In this document: piece by piece, positions 1 to 8,587 of the stretch | Layout: each line of letters begins with the position of its first letter | How positions within the stretch are numbered: the first letter of the stretch is position 1 | Assembly: GCF_039614765.1 (NCBI RefSeq) | Contig: NZ_CP154879.1 | Location: 2,356,001 to 2,420,000 of the forward strand | Length of the DNA stretch: 64,000 nt | Reading direction: 5' to 3' | Source of the DNA: Castellaniella sp. MT123 | Lineage (GTDB): Bacteria; Pseudomonadota; Gammaproteobacteria; Burkholderiales; Burkholderiaceae_B | The notes under the pieces: generated by a model | Told to the model about the DNA's origin: nothing | What the model saw: only the letters and a program-made list of their open reading frames with translations | The model's database searches: none | Translations under genes and position numbers: made by a program

Positions 1-616
1 GTGTCAGATTGATTTCCGGCACCAGCAGCAACACCTGCCTGCCCTGGGCCAGCACTTGCCGCGCCAGACGTAAATAGAGCTCGGTCTTGCCGCTGCCAGT
101 GACGCCGTGCAGCAAGGCGATACCACGCCCATCGTCCATCAGGGCCTGCAGACTGTCCATGGCCGCGCCCTGAGCGGGCGTCAACGGCGGCGGCTCGACA
201 GGCGACACTCCAACGGGTTTCGACTTCGCGGCACGCGGCCGCCGGTCCGCCCGACTCACCGGGCCGCCTGCGGACCGCGCCCCGGTATACGCGGCCGGTT
301 TGCGCAACGGCGGAGGCAGCGCCGGCAATAGGACCTCGCCCAATGGGTGGTGATAATACCGCGCCGCGAATTCCGCCAGTCGCAGCCAGTCCGCAGGCAT
401 CGGCGGCAGATCATCCAGCACGGATTCAATTGGCCGGACCCGGTCCGCCGCTACCCCCGGTTGCTCCCGCACGGCCCAGACCATCCCCACCATGACCCGG
501 CGGCCGAACGTCACCCGCACGCGCACCCCGGGTGCCACTGGCGCGACGTGGCTGTAATCGAACAGCCCCGGCAATGGCACATCCAGGGCTACGGCCAGAT
601 AGACGGGGTCAGACAT
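1..616 (-). CDS. priA: Primosomal protein N' (PriA helicase), N-terminal part, cut by the window edge
   Basis: PriA is the 3'-5' helicase that reloads the replisome at stalled forks. The visible 205 residues begin MSDPVYLAVALDVPLPGLFDY and contain the N-terminal DNA-binding domain (about residues 1-110), a basic Pro/Ala-rich linker, and the start of the helicase core with the Walker A motif GVTGSGKTELYL near residue 170, followed by LLLVPEINLT. The frame stays open to base 1, so the C-terminal two thirds lie outside. The start is the ATG at 614-616. The gene lies downstream of hemE on the same strand across a 251-bp gap, so it probably has its own promoter. Two DnaA-box-like sites sit just upstream. 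Confidence 0.93.
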   Translation of the reverse strand, partial: MSDPVYLAVALDVPLPGLFDYSHVAPVAPGVRVRVTFGRRVMVGMVWAVREQPGVAADRVRPIESVLDDLPPMPADWLRLAEFAARYYHHPLGEVLLPALPPPLRKPAAYTGARSAGGPVSRADRRPRAAKSKPVGVSPVEPPPLTPAQGAAMDSLQALMDDGRGIALLHGVTGSGKTELYLRLARQVLAQGRQVLLLVPEINLT

Positions 617-636
617 AAGAACGGATTTTTCCTGCC

Positions 637-657
637 TGTGGATAACTTTGTGGAGAA
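637..657. promoter_or_regulatory. Two tandem DnaA-box-like 9-mers upstream of priA
   Basis: TGTGGATAA (637-645, a perfect complement of the DnaA box TTATCCACA) is followed twelve bases on by TGTGGAGAA (649-657, one mismatch). They lie 21-41 bp upstream of the priA start, where a promoter or operator would be. The sequence is seen directly. DnaA binding and any role in priA control are inferred. Confidence 0.4.
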
Positions 658-867
658 AGGCGGAACAAATGCACGAGGTCGCGACAACCGGTCAGACCAT
701 CTACCAGGAATTGGGTGGAAATTATGAATTTCTTCTTTAAAAACAACTGATTAAATGATTAATCAATATCTATTCTGGAAATGTTGGCGTTTACCCTGAG
801 CCAGCTGAAATTGTGCATAAGCACAAAATTCAAACGCCCCGGATGCATGAGCAAGCAGGGCGCCGCT

Positions 868-1935
868 TCAGGCATGATACGCCCTGCTGGCAGTGTGGAC
901 TTCGTCGACCAGGGAAACGACGGCTTCCGGCGATGTGAATTGGGAAATACCATGACCCAGGTTGAACACGTGCCCACCGGCACCCACAGGACCAAAATCG
1001 GCCAGCACGCGACGAGCCTCGGCACGGATCGCCGCATCCCCCCCGAACAGCGCCATGGGGTCCAGGTTGCCCTGCAGGGCAACCCGGTCGCCGACCCGGC
1101 TGCGGGCGGCCCCCAGACGCGCGGTCCAGTCGAGCCCCACCGCATCGCAGCCGATAGCCGCGATATCCTCGACCCACTGGCCGCCGCCCTTGGTGAAGAC
1201 GATGACCGGGACGCGGCGCCCGTCGTGTTCACGCAGCAGCCCGTCGATCACACGCTGCGTATAGTGCAGCGAAAACTGCTGGAACAGGCCGTCGGCCAGC
1301 ACCCCGCCCCAGCTGTCGAACACCATCACGGCCTGGGCGCCCGCCTGGATCTGGGCATTCAGGTAGGCCTGAACGGCCCGCGCATTGACGTCCAGGATGC
1401 GATGCAGCAAATCGGGGCGCTGATACAGCAGGGTCTTGATCCGCCGGTAATCGCTGCTGCCCGCGCCTTCGACCATGTAGCAGGCCAGAGTCCAGGGGCT
1501 ACCCGAAAAGCCAATCAGGGGAACCGCGCCATCCAGTTCCTTGCGGATCAGGGATACGGCGTCGAACACATAGCGCAGCGTGTCCAGATCCGGTACCTGC
1601 AAAGCCGCGATGGATGATTCATCCCGCAAGGGACGCTCGAATTGTGGACCCTCGCCCGTGACGAACCGCAGGCCCAGACCCATGGCGTCCGGAACGGTCA
1701 GGATGTCGGAAAACAGGATGGCCGCGTCCAGGGCGAAACGCCGCAGGGGCTGCAGGGTGACTTCGCAGGCGTATTCTGGATTTTGCGCCAGCCCCAGGAA
1801 CGACCCCGCCTGTGCGCGGGTCTGGTTGTATTCCGGCAGATAGCGGCCCGCCTGACGCATCATCCAGATCGGCGTGTAGGGGACGGGCTGGCGCAAAAGC
1901 GCCCGCAGGAACGTATCATTTTTCAACTGGGTCAC
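868..1935 (-). CDS. hemE: Uroporphyrinogen decarboxylase
   Basis: HemE decarboxylates the four acetate side chains of uroporphyrinogen III to give coproporphyrinogen III in cytoplasmic haem synthesis. The protein is 355 residues, the usual family length. It shows the N-terminal signature [15 protein letters not shown] near residue 20, the substrate-pocket sequence [16 protein letters not shown], and the C-terminal [11 protein letters not shown]. The start is GTG at 1935, preceded by CAGGAAAAC; upstream extension in frame has no family similarity. It sits between a regulator gene 109 bp upstream and priA 251 bp downstream, all on the same strand. HemE next to priA is a common betaproteobacterial arrangement. 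Confidence 0.96.
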   Translation of the reverse strand: MTQLKNDTFLRALLRQPVPYTPIWMMRQAGRYLPEYNQTRAQAGSFLGLAQNPEYACEVTLQPLRRFALDAAILFSDILTVPDAMGLGLRFVTGEGPQFERPLRDESSIAALQVPDLDTLRYVFDAVSLIRKELDGAVPLIGFSGSPWTLACYMVEGAGSSDYRRIKTLLYQRPDLLHRILDVNARAVQAYLNAQIQAGAQAVMVFDSWGGVLADGLFQQFSLHYTQRVIDGLLREHDGRRVPVIVFTKGGGQWVEDIAAIGCDAVGLDWTARLGAARSRVGDRVALQGNLDPMALFGGDAAIRAEARRVLADFGPVGAGGHVFNLGHGISQFTSPEAVVSLVDEVHTASRAYHA

Positions 1936-2044
1936 GTCGGTTTTCCTGTGGGACGTCGGGGTTTCCCGGCAACGTCGGATCGTCGATGGGGGGACCCTGG
2001 ATTTTACCCGTCCGACGCCCCCCATGCCGGGGCGCCCGTTTGGG

Positions 2045-2827
2045 TCAGGCGGCGGACGATGTTTCTTCCGCATCACCCCGATACGGTGTCGGGTCGATCT
2101 CGTGTTTGCGCATCAGCGCCCAGAAGGCGCGGCGATGCTTCTGGGCCATCCGCGCCGCCAGGGTGACATTGCCCCCATGCCGCCCCAGGGCGGCGCGGAT
2201 GTAAGCGCGCTCGAAGCGCGCCACGATCTGGCTCTTGGCGGCGCGAAACGAATCCCTGGAGGTCGCCCGCTGCATGGCCAGGGCCACCGCATAGGCCTCG
2301 AGTTCGCAGCCGGACCGATCCAGGATGGTTGCGCACAGATCCGCTTCGGTGGGGGTCGCCAGCGGCCCCACTGCCATGGGCAGGCCCGGAACCAGGGTGC
2401 CATAGACAGGCGCGGGTTCCGCGACACCGACGGGCGCCAGCCGATGCAAGGCGTGCTCCAGCCGGGCGCGCAGCTCTTCGGGGCAAAACGGCGGCCGCAC
2501 GAAATCGGTGGCGCCCAACGCAATCAGATCGCGGATGGCCTGGGCCCGCAGCCCCACCGCATAGACCAGCAATACTGCCGGCAGACGCCCCGCCCGGGAT
2601 GCCAGGGCCGTACGCCAGGCTGGCAGCGACGACTCATCCGCGTACAACAGGCCCGCGTCATAGCGTCCCCGGGCCAGCGCCGGATCATCCAGCATGGCCT
2701 CGGCCGAATGCCCGGACCACGGCGGAACATGCAGCTGCAACCGCCCGCCCAGATGGCCTCCGCCCAGGGCCGCCACCCAGTCGTCCTGCCCCAAGGCCAA
2801 CAACGCACAATCCAGTCGTTCCCGCAT
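2045..2827 (-). CDS. Regulator with degenerate receiver domain and C-terminal Fis-type helix-turn-helix
   Basis: This 260-residue protein looks like an NtrC-class response regulator without its AAA+ ATPase. Residues 1-130 resemble a receiver domain, ending in [20 protein letters not shown], but the phospho-acceptor region reads LLYADESS (61-68) without a clear aspartate in register, and the conserved lysine before PF is arginine (111). Residues 190-250 are a Fis-family DNA-binding domain ([20 protein letters not shown]). With no ATPase it cannot be a sigma-54 activator, so a DNA-binding regulator or co-regulator is likelier. The start is the ATG at 2827 behind AAGGAGACCTGAA; the longer reading has no ribosome site. 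It precedes hemE by 109 bp. The target is unknown. Confidence 0.75.
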   Translation of the reverse strand: MRERLDCALLALGQDDWVAALGGGHLGGRLQLHVPPWSGHSAEAMLDDPALARGRYDAGLLYADESSLPAWRTALASRAGRLPAVLLVYAVGLRAQAIRDLIALGATDFVRPPFCPEELRARLEHALHRLAPVGVAEPAPVYGTLVPGLPMAVGPLATPTEADLCATILDRSGCELEAYAVALAMQRATSRDSFRAAKSQIVARFERAYIRAALGRHGGNVTLAARMAQKHRRAFWALMRKHEIDPTPYRGDAEETSSAA

Positions 2828-2983
2828 TTCAGGTCTCCTTGTCAGTGACGCGGCGGGGCCACCGTGCAGCCGCACCGCGCCATCCATGAATCCGTCCAAT
2901 GAGCCAACAGGATAGGAAAATGGCCTGATGCCGACCAGTCGCAAAACTACGTTAGGGGTAACCCGCATTCTGTGGAGGATTCG

Positions 2984-2997
2984 ATAACTTTAGTTAT
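2984..2997. promoter_or_regulatory. 14-bp palindrome upstream of the symporter gene
   Basis: ATAACT-TT-AGTTAT is an exact dyad about 90 bp upstream of the symporter start, in the 260-bp divergent region shared with the regulator gene. Its position fits an operator for either gene. No regulator family can be assigned from sequence alone. Confidence 0.3.
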
Positions 2998-3087
2998 TTT
3001 CACTGCGTTCAGGAGAATTTCAGGAAATTCCACCAAATATCCGATGATAGGATGGGGCCATTTTTAATCGGGAAGCGGGAGACAACC

Positions 3088-4464
3088 TTGGAATTCCTCA
3101 ACACATTCGTCAGCCAGGCCAACAGCCTGGTCTGGGGCCCACCCATGCTGGTACTGATCCTGGGCACCGGCTTTTTTCTGATGGTCCTGCTGAAGTTCAT
3201 GCCGCTGCGGCGCATCGGCACGGGCTTTGCCATGATCTGGCGTGGCCGCCATCGCGGCGACGCCGCCACCGGTGAAATCAGCCCCTTCGAAGCCCTCATG
3301 ACCTGCCTGGCGGCCACCGTCGGGACAGGCAACATCGCCGGCGTGGCGACGGCCATCGCCGTCGGTGGCCCGGGCGCCCTGTTCTGGATGTGGTGCACCG
3401 CCCTGGTCGGCATGGCCACCAAATACTGCGAAGTCGTGCTGGCCGTCCATTTCCGGGAAAAGGACGATCGCGGCGAACACGCCGGCGGCCCCATGTACGC
3501 CATCAAGAACGGCCTGAGCCGCAAATGGCTGTGGCTGGGCGTGGCCTTTGCCATTTTCGGTGGCTTTGCGGGATTCGGCATCGGCAACATGGTGCAGGTC
3601 AACAGTATGGCGCAGGCCCTGGAATCGACGTTTGCCGTCCCGACCTGGGTCACCGGCGTGGTCACGATGATCCTGATCGGCCTGGTCATCCTGGGCGGCA
3701 TCAAGCGCATCGGGGCCGTGGCGGCCTCGCTGGTTCCGTTCATGTGCATCGCCTACGTGCTGGCGGGCCTGGTCGTGCTGGTCGTCAACGCCGAACGTAT
3801 CCCCGAGGCCCTGGACCTGATCTTCACGCACGCCTTCTCGCCGATCGCAGCCACTGGGGGTTTTGCCGGCGCGGCGGTCATGGCGGCCATCCGCTACGGT
3901 GTGGCCCGCGGGATATTCTCCAACGAAGCCGGGCTGGGTTCAGCGGGTATTGCACAGGCTGCCGGCACCACCAGCAACGCGGTGGAATCTGGCCTGATCG
4001 GCATGATGGGTACCTTCATTGACACGATCATCATCTGCAGCATCACGGGCCTGGCGATCGTCTGCTCCGGCGTCTGGAACACCGGCAAGAGCGGCGCCGA
4101 ACTGTCCGCCATGGCCTTCGAGGTGTCCATGCCCGGCTTTGGCGGCATCATCCTGACGATCGCGCTGGTGATCTTCGCGTTCACCACGATTCTGGGCTGG
4201 AGCTACTACGGCGAGAAATGCTGGGAGTTCCTGCTGGGGTCCAGGTCCACGCTGCCGTACCGCGTGATCTGGGTCGTCGCAATTCCGTTTGGCGCCATCA
4301 CCCAGTTGGACTTCGCCTGGCTACTGGCCGACACGCTCAATGGCTTGATGGCCCTGCCCAACCTGGCATCGCTGATCCTGCTCAGCCCGGTCATCATCCG
4401 GCTGACCCGTGAATATTTCCGGGATTACGCGCCAACCGGGGAACTGAGCCTCCAGTCGAAATGA
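3088..4464 (+). CDS. Sodium:alanine/glycine symporter (AGCS family)
   Basis: This is a polytopic inner-membrane carrier that imports small neutral amino acids with Na+. The 458-residue protein carries AGCS hallmarks: VWGPPMLVLILGTGFFL at the N-terminus, the signature TCLAATVGTGNIAGVATAI, AGGPMYAIKNGL, and the late motif SNEAGLGSAGIAQAA. The TTG at 3088 is preferred as start because GGGAG lies seven bases upstream and gives an N-terminus (M)EFLNTF. An ATG at 3052 would add 12 residues but has only a weak ribosome site. The gene stands alone, divergent from the regulator and convergent with the ddp operon. Alanine or glycine is the family substrate; the exact one cannot be told. Confidence 0.9.
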   Translation: MEFLNTFVSQANSLVWGPPMLVLILGTGFFLMVLLKFMPLRRIGTGFAMIWRGRHRGDAATGEISPFEALMTCLAATVGTGNIAGVATAIAVGGPGALFWMWCTALVGMATKYCEVVLAVHFREKDDRGEHAGGPMYAIKNGLSRKWLWLGVAFAIFGGFAGFGIGNMVQVNSMAQALESTFAVPTWVTGVVTMILIGLVILGGIKRIGAVAASLVPFMCIAYVLAGLVVLVVNAERIPEALDLIFTHAFSPIAATGGFAGAAVMAAIRYGVARGIFSNEAGLGSAGIAQAAGTTSNAVESGLIGMMGTFIDTIIICSITGLAIVCSGVWNTGKSGAELSAMAFEVSMPGFGGIILTIALVIFAFTTILGWSYYGEKCWEFLLGSRSTLPYRVIWVVAIPFGAITQLDFAWLLADTLNGLMALPNLASLILLSPVIIRLTREYFRDYAPTGELSLQSK

Positions 4465-4484
4465 CTTCCTGAGACGCTTTGTCG

Positions 4485-4519
4485 AAAGCCCACGGCCAGC
4501 GCCCGCTGCCGTGGGCTTT
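4485..4519. terminator. Bidirectional rho-independent terminator
   Basis: A perfect 12-bp stem (AAAGCCCACGGC with GCCGTGGGCTTT) and an 11-base loop lie between the convergent symporter and ddpF genes. The A and T ends give a short U tract in either direction, so it can serve both genes. Confidence 0.75.
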
Positions 4520-4525
4520 CCACTG

Positions 4526-5626
4526 TTAGCGACCTCGATTCAGCGCCACATGGCAACGGACCCGGTGCTCTGGCGCATCCTGCCGCCCCAGCAGCCGCTG
4601 AGGCAGCTCGCAACCCGCCGTTGCCCAGGGGCAGCGATCCCGAAAGAAGCACCCGGTCGGCAGGACACGATTGCCCGGCAACTCGACCGGCACAGCCGGC
4701 ATGTTCTCAGCCCAAGGTTGGTCCAGACGGGGAACCGCATCCAGCAGTTCGCGCGTGTAGGGATGGCATGGCGCATCCAGCACGGCGGTTATCGGCCCCT
4801 GCTCCACGACTTGACCCAGATACATGACCGCAACGCGGTCGCACAGGTGACGCACGACCGATACGTTGTGTGAAATCAGCACATAGGTCAGCCCAAGGCG
4901 GCGTCGCAGGTCCTGCAGCAGATTCAGGATCTGCGCCTGCACGGAAATATCCAGCGCCGAGGTCGGCTCATCGAGCACGATGACATCGGGGTCCGAAGAC
5001 AAGGCACGGGCGATTGCCAGCCGCTGACGCTGGCCACCGGAAAACTCATGCACGTAGCGATCCAGATGTTCGGGCCGCAATCCGACCTGCAGGGCAAGCT
5101 CGGCCGCCCGGGCTCGCAAGGCGGCGCGGTCCGCACGCATCGCCGGGCGGGCGACGGACCGCGTCGACGAATCGTCCCGGCTCGTGATGGCGCGCCGTCC
5201 CCGGACCACCATGGGTTCCACGACCACTTTCCAGGCCGGCAAACGGGGATCCAGCGAGGACTGAGGATCCTGAAAGACGATCTGCACGTTGGCTTCACGG
5301 CCATCCGCCTGTGGCAGGCGGCGCAAGGCTCCTTCGGTGGGGGGAAGGAGCCCCACCAGAACCTGGGCCAGGGTGCTCTTGCCGCAACCCGACTCACCCA
5401 CCACACCGAAGACTTCGCCGCGCCTGATCCGCAGGGTGACGCCATTGATGGCGTGCGCGAAGCGGACCGCCCGGCCGCGCCAATCGCGAGACACGGGAAA
5501 GCGCACCGTGATGTCGCTGGCGTCCAGCACCCAGTCCTTGCCGAGGTCCGTCAGGCTCGGCTCACTCGGATCCGGACTTTCCGGCCCACCGGCGACCACC
5601 GCCTCGTTCGTCGAATCCGTCGCCAT
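4526..5626 (-). CDS. ddpF: Dipeptide ABC transporter ATP-binding protein DdpF (OppF/DppF family)
   Basis: This is the second ATPase of the importer, hydrolysing ATP at the cytoplasmic face. Of 366 residues, Walker A is GESGCGKST (77-85), followed by the Q-loop IVFQDPQSSLDPR, the signature FSGGQRQRLAIARAL, Walker B VIVLDEPTSALD, and the oligopeptide-transporter C-terminal domain with HPYTRELL and the cysteine cluster CFFRDRCPWATAGC. An Arg/Ser-rich insert (about residues 140-175) between Q-loop and signature is longer than usual. The ATG at 5626 is four bases after ddpD. It is the last gene of the six-gene operon, followed by the terminator at 4485-4519. Confidence 0.85.
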   Translation of the reverse strand: MATDSTNEAVVAGGPESPDPSEPSLTDLGKDWVLDASDITVRFPVSRDWRGRAVRFAHAINGVTLRIRRGEVFGVVGESGCGKSTLAQVLVGLLPPTEGALRRLPQADGREANVQIVFQDPQSSLDPRLPAWKVVVEPMVVRGRRAITSRDDSSTRSVARPAMRADRAALRARAAELALQVGLRPEHLDRYVHEFSGGQRQRLAIARALSSDPDVIVLDEPTSALDISVQAQILNLLQDLRRRLGLTYVLISHNVSVVRHLCDRVAVMYLGQVVEQGPITAVLDAPCHPYTRELLDAVPRLDQPWAENMPAVPVELPGNRVLPTGCFFRDRCPWATAGCELPQRLLGRQDAPEHRVRCHVALNRGR

Positions 5627-5630
5627 CCCA

Positions 5631-6677
5631 TCAGTCCCCTGTCGCCGTCACGCCCTGCGGATGCCAGCAGGCGACCTGACGATCCGTGGATCCCACATGG
5701 GCTCTTCGTATCCCGGCCCCCTCGGCATCAATCTGGACGTTGACCGGAGGGTCGGCCAGCGGCGGCCGTCGGCGGCACATATCATCGGCAAACGCGCAGC
5801 GGTCAAAGAACAGACACCCGGAAGGGGGGTGACGCATATCCGGGACCTGCCCCGGAATCGCCGCCAGATCCTCGCCCGGCGCCGCCCGTTCCGGCAGCCC
5901 GCCCAGCAAGCCACGCGTATAGGGATGCATCGCGGCCCCCAGTACCTGCCGCGTGGGACCGTGCTCGACCACCATCCCTGCGTACATGACATACACCCGG
6001 TCGCAGAATTGCGACACGACCGCCATGTCATGCGTGATGAACAGGATGGCGGTTCCCCGCTCACGCGCATGGTGCTTGAGCAACTGCAAGACCTGCCGCT
6101 GGACGGTGACATCCAGCGCCGTCGTGGGTTCGTCCGCGACCAGCAACGCCGGATCGCAGGAAAACGCCATGGCCACCATGACACGCTGGCGCATGCCGCC
6201 CGACAATTCGAAAGGATAGGCTCGCAGCACCTGGGCAGGATCCGGAATCATCATCTCGCGCAGCAGGGATTGCGCGCGGGCGGTCGCGTCACGCCGACCG
6301 AGTTGGCGGTGCACGCGCAACACTTCGGTCATCTGGTCACCCACGCGCTGCGTCGGGTTCAGGGCCGTCATGGGCTCCTGGAAGATCATCGCCACCCGAC
6401 GACCACGCCACTGGCGCACCCGGGATTCGGATGCGCACAGGACATCCTCGCCTGCCAGCCACAGACTGCCGCCTGTCACCCGGTAGCTGTCCGGCGGCAG
6501 CAGACGCAGCGCGGCCATGGCGGTCACTGACTTGCCGGAACCCGATTCACCCACGAGTCCGACGATCTCGCCCGGCATCACCCGCAGGCTGACACCATTG
6601 AGTGCCTTGACCGCCCCGCCATACACGGGAAATTCCAGCGACAGATCCCTGACATCCAGGATGGGCGAGGCGGCCAT
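5631..6677 (-). CDS. ddpD: Dipeptide ABC transporter ATP-binding protein DdpD (OppD/DppD family)
   Basis: This is the first ATPase subunit, 348 residues, paired with DdpF. Walker A is GESGSGKS (43-50); the Q-loop region is AMIFQEPMTALNP; the signature is LSGGMRQRVMVAMA; Walker B is LLVADEPTTALD; and the C-terminal domain has HPYTRGLLGGLP plus CLFFDRCAFADDMC, the cysteine cluster seen in Opp/Dpp ATPases. Its ATG overlaps the ddpC stop by one base, so translation is probably coupled. Confidence 0.87.
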   Translation of the reverse strand: MAASPILDVRDLSLEFPVYGGAVKALNGVSLRVMPGEIVGLVGESGSGKSVTAMAALRLLPPDSYRVTGGSLWLAGEDVLCASESRVRQWRGRRVAMIFQEPMTALNPTQRVGDQMTEVLRVHRQLGRRDATARAQSLLREMMIPDPAQVLRAYPFELSGGMRQRVMVAMAFSCDPALLVADEPTTALDVTVQRQVLQLLKHHARERGTAILFITHDMAVVSQFCDRVYVMYAGMVVEHGPTRQVLGAAMHPYTRGLLGGLPERAAPGEDLAAIPGQVPDMRHPPSGCLFFDRCAFADDMCRRRPPLADPPVNVQIDAEGAGIRRAHVGSTDRQVACWHPQGVTATGD

Positions 6678-7510
6678 TACTTCACCCTCGACTTCGGATC
6701 GAGCAGATCGCGCACACCGTCACCCACCAGATTACAGGCCAGCGCCGTCACCAGAATGGCGCACCCGGGCGTCACGGTATACCACCACTGATCCAGCAGG
6801 AAATTGCGGCCGGTGGCGACCATGGCACCCCATTCCGCCGTGGGCTGCTGCGCCCCCAATCCGATGAACCCCAGGGCCGCGGCCATCAGGATCGCGCCCC
6901 CGACATCCAGTGTGGCCTGAACCACGATCGGCGAAGCCGCGTTGCGCACCACGTGCCAGCGCACCACGTGACGCCGAGTCGCACCGAACGTCCAGGCCGC
7001 CTGCACATAGGCCATCTCGCGGATCCCGAGCGTCTGGCCGCGAGCGAGCCGCACATAAAAGGGTATCCGCACCAGCGTGATGGCCAGCATCGCGTTGAAC
7101 AGGCTCGGCCCCAGCGCGGCCGCCAGCGCCATGATCAGCACCAGCGACGGGACCGACAGCACCACATCCATGACCCGCATGATCAACCCATCGATACGAC
7201 CGCCCAGAATTCCGGAAAAACAGCCGATGATCGCCCCGACCACACTGGCGCAACCCGCCACGAACAAGCCCACACCGATGGATTGGCGCCCGCCGTACAG
7301 GACCCTGCTGAAGATATCGCGCCCGACCTCGTCCGTGCCGAACCAGTGCTGCGCCGACGGTGCCGCCAGGCGATGGACCAGGTCGAGCTTCTCGGGATCA
7401 TGGGGAGCGATCCAGCCGGCCAGCACCACGGCCAGTCCGACCGCCAGCAGGACGATCAGGCCCAGCAGCATCAGCGGGCTGCGGCGCAGCTGATAGAGAA
7501 AATAGCTCAC
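6677..7510 (-). CDS. ddpC: Dipeptide ABC transporter permease DdpC (OppC/DppC family)
   Basis: This is one of two membrane subunits. It has 277 residues, with an N-terminal OppC-type segment (first membrane helix LGLIVLLAVGLAVVLAGW, then the motif HWFGTDEVGRDIFSRVLYGGR) and the binding-protein-dependent transport core with an EAA-type loop (AAWTFGATRRHVVRWHVVRN). The start is GTG at 7510, overlapping the ddpB stop as GTGA, the usual sign of coupled translation. Confidence 0.87.
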   Translation of the reverse strand: MSYFLYQLRRSPLMLLGLIVLLAVGLAVVLAGWIAPHDPEKLDLVHRLAAPSAQHWFGTDEVGRDIFSRVLYGGRQSIGVGLFVAGCASVVGAIIGCFSGILGGRIDGLIMRVMDVVLSVPSLVLIMALAAALGPSLFNAMLAITLVRIPFYVRLARGQTLGIREMAYVQAAWTFGATRRHVVRWHVVRNAASPIVVQATLDVGGAILMAAALGFIGLGAQQPTAEWGAMVATGRNFLLDQWWYTVTPGCAILVTALACNLVGDGVRDLLDPKSRVK

Positions 7511-8529
7511 CCCACCCCCCGGATGCGCGGGTCCAGCCGGCGGTACAGCAGATCGACCAGCAGGTTCAGCACGACATACGCGAAGGACACCACTACGGCA
7601 AACCCCATGACGGCCGGAAAATCCAACGCCTGAATGGAGTCCACCACATACGCCCCCATGCCGGGCCAGCCGAAGACGGTTTCCGTCAGGACAGCGCCAT
7701 ACAGAAGATCGCCCAGGGCCAGGCCCAGCACGGTCACGGACGGAATCAGCGCATTGGGCAGGGCATGCCGCAACACCACCGCCCAGGGCGACAGGCCATA
7801 TGCCCGGGCCGTGCGCACATAGTCTTCACCGAGCTGCTCCAGCATGGAGGACCGGATCTGCCGCGCCACCACGCCCAGATGCACGAAACCCAGCGTCAGT
7901 GCCGGCAGGATCATATGCCACAGTGCATTACGCCAGACTGGCCAGTCGCCCGCCAGCGCGGCATCGATCAGGTACAAACCGGTGACCGTGGGCGGCGGCA
8001 TCATGCCCTGATCGAGGCGGCCCCCGCCGGGCAGCCAGCCGAGATCGCCATAGAACACCACGATCAGCCCCAACCCCAGCCAGAATGCGGGCGTGGAAAT
8101 CCCCGCCACGGCCAGGATGCGGGCAACGTGATCCGCGAACCGATTGCGTTGAACGGCCGACACCACCCCCAGTGGAATTCCCAGCAAGGTCGCCAGGATC
8201 AAGGCAACGAGCGCCAGTTCCAGCGTCGCCGGGAAAAATGCGGCGATGTCCTGCAACACCGGACGGTGCGTACGGATGGACGTCCCCAGATCCCCCTGCA
8301 ACAGCTGCCCCATATAGCGCAGATACTGCTGCGGCAGTGGCAGGTCCAATCCCAGCTGGGTACGGATATGGGCCACGATCTCTGGGGTGGCCCGATCGCC
8401 CGCCACCAGCCGCGCCGGATCGCCCGGCACCAGGTGGGAAATGACGAAGGTGATGAGGGACACGCCCACCACCACCCACACCAGGCTCAGCAGGCGACGG
8501 CCCGCGACTGGCAACCACGACCCGTTCAT
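7507..8529 (-). CDS. ddpB: Dipeptide ABC transporter permease DdpB (OppB/DppB family)
   Basis: This is the other membrane subunit, 340 residues from the ATG at 8529. It shows the OppB N-terminus (LLSLVWVVVGVSLITFVISHLVPGDPA), the DLGTSIRTHRPV segment, and the EAA loop ARAYGLSPWAVVLRHALPNAL. A TTG six codons upstream is a possible alternative start; neither has a strong ribosome site. It is 58 bp downstream of the binding-protein gene. Confidence 0.87.
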   Translation of the reverse strand: MNGSWLPVAGRRLLSLVWVVVGVSLITFVISHLVPGDPARLVAGDRATPEIVAHIRTQLGLDLPLPQQYLRYMGQLLQGDLGTSIRTHRPVLQDIAAFFPATLELALVALILATLLGIPLGVVSAVQRNRFADHVARILAVAGISTPAFWLGLGLIVVFYGDLGWLPGGGRLDQGMMPPPTVTGLYLIDAALAGDWPVWRNALWHMILPALTLGFVHLGVVARQIRSSMLEQLGEDYVRTARAYGLSPWAVVLRHALPNALIPSVTVLGLALGDLLYGAVLTETVFGWPGMGAYVVDSIQALDFPAVMGFAVVVSFAYVVLNLLVDLLYRRLDPRIRGVG

Positions 8530-8587
8530 GCCGCCGGGTCTTCGCAACCAGGTTCATTCGCCACCAGAGGGACGAACGGACGCAGCG

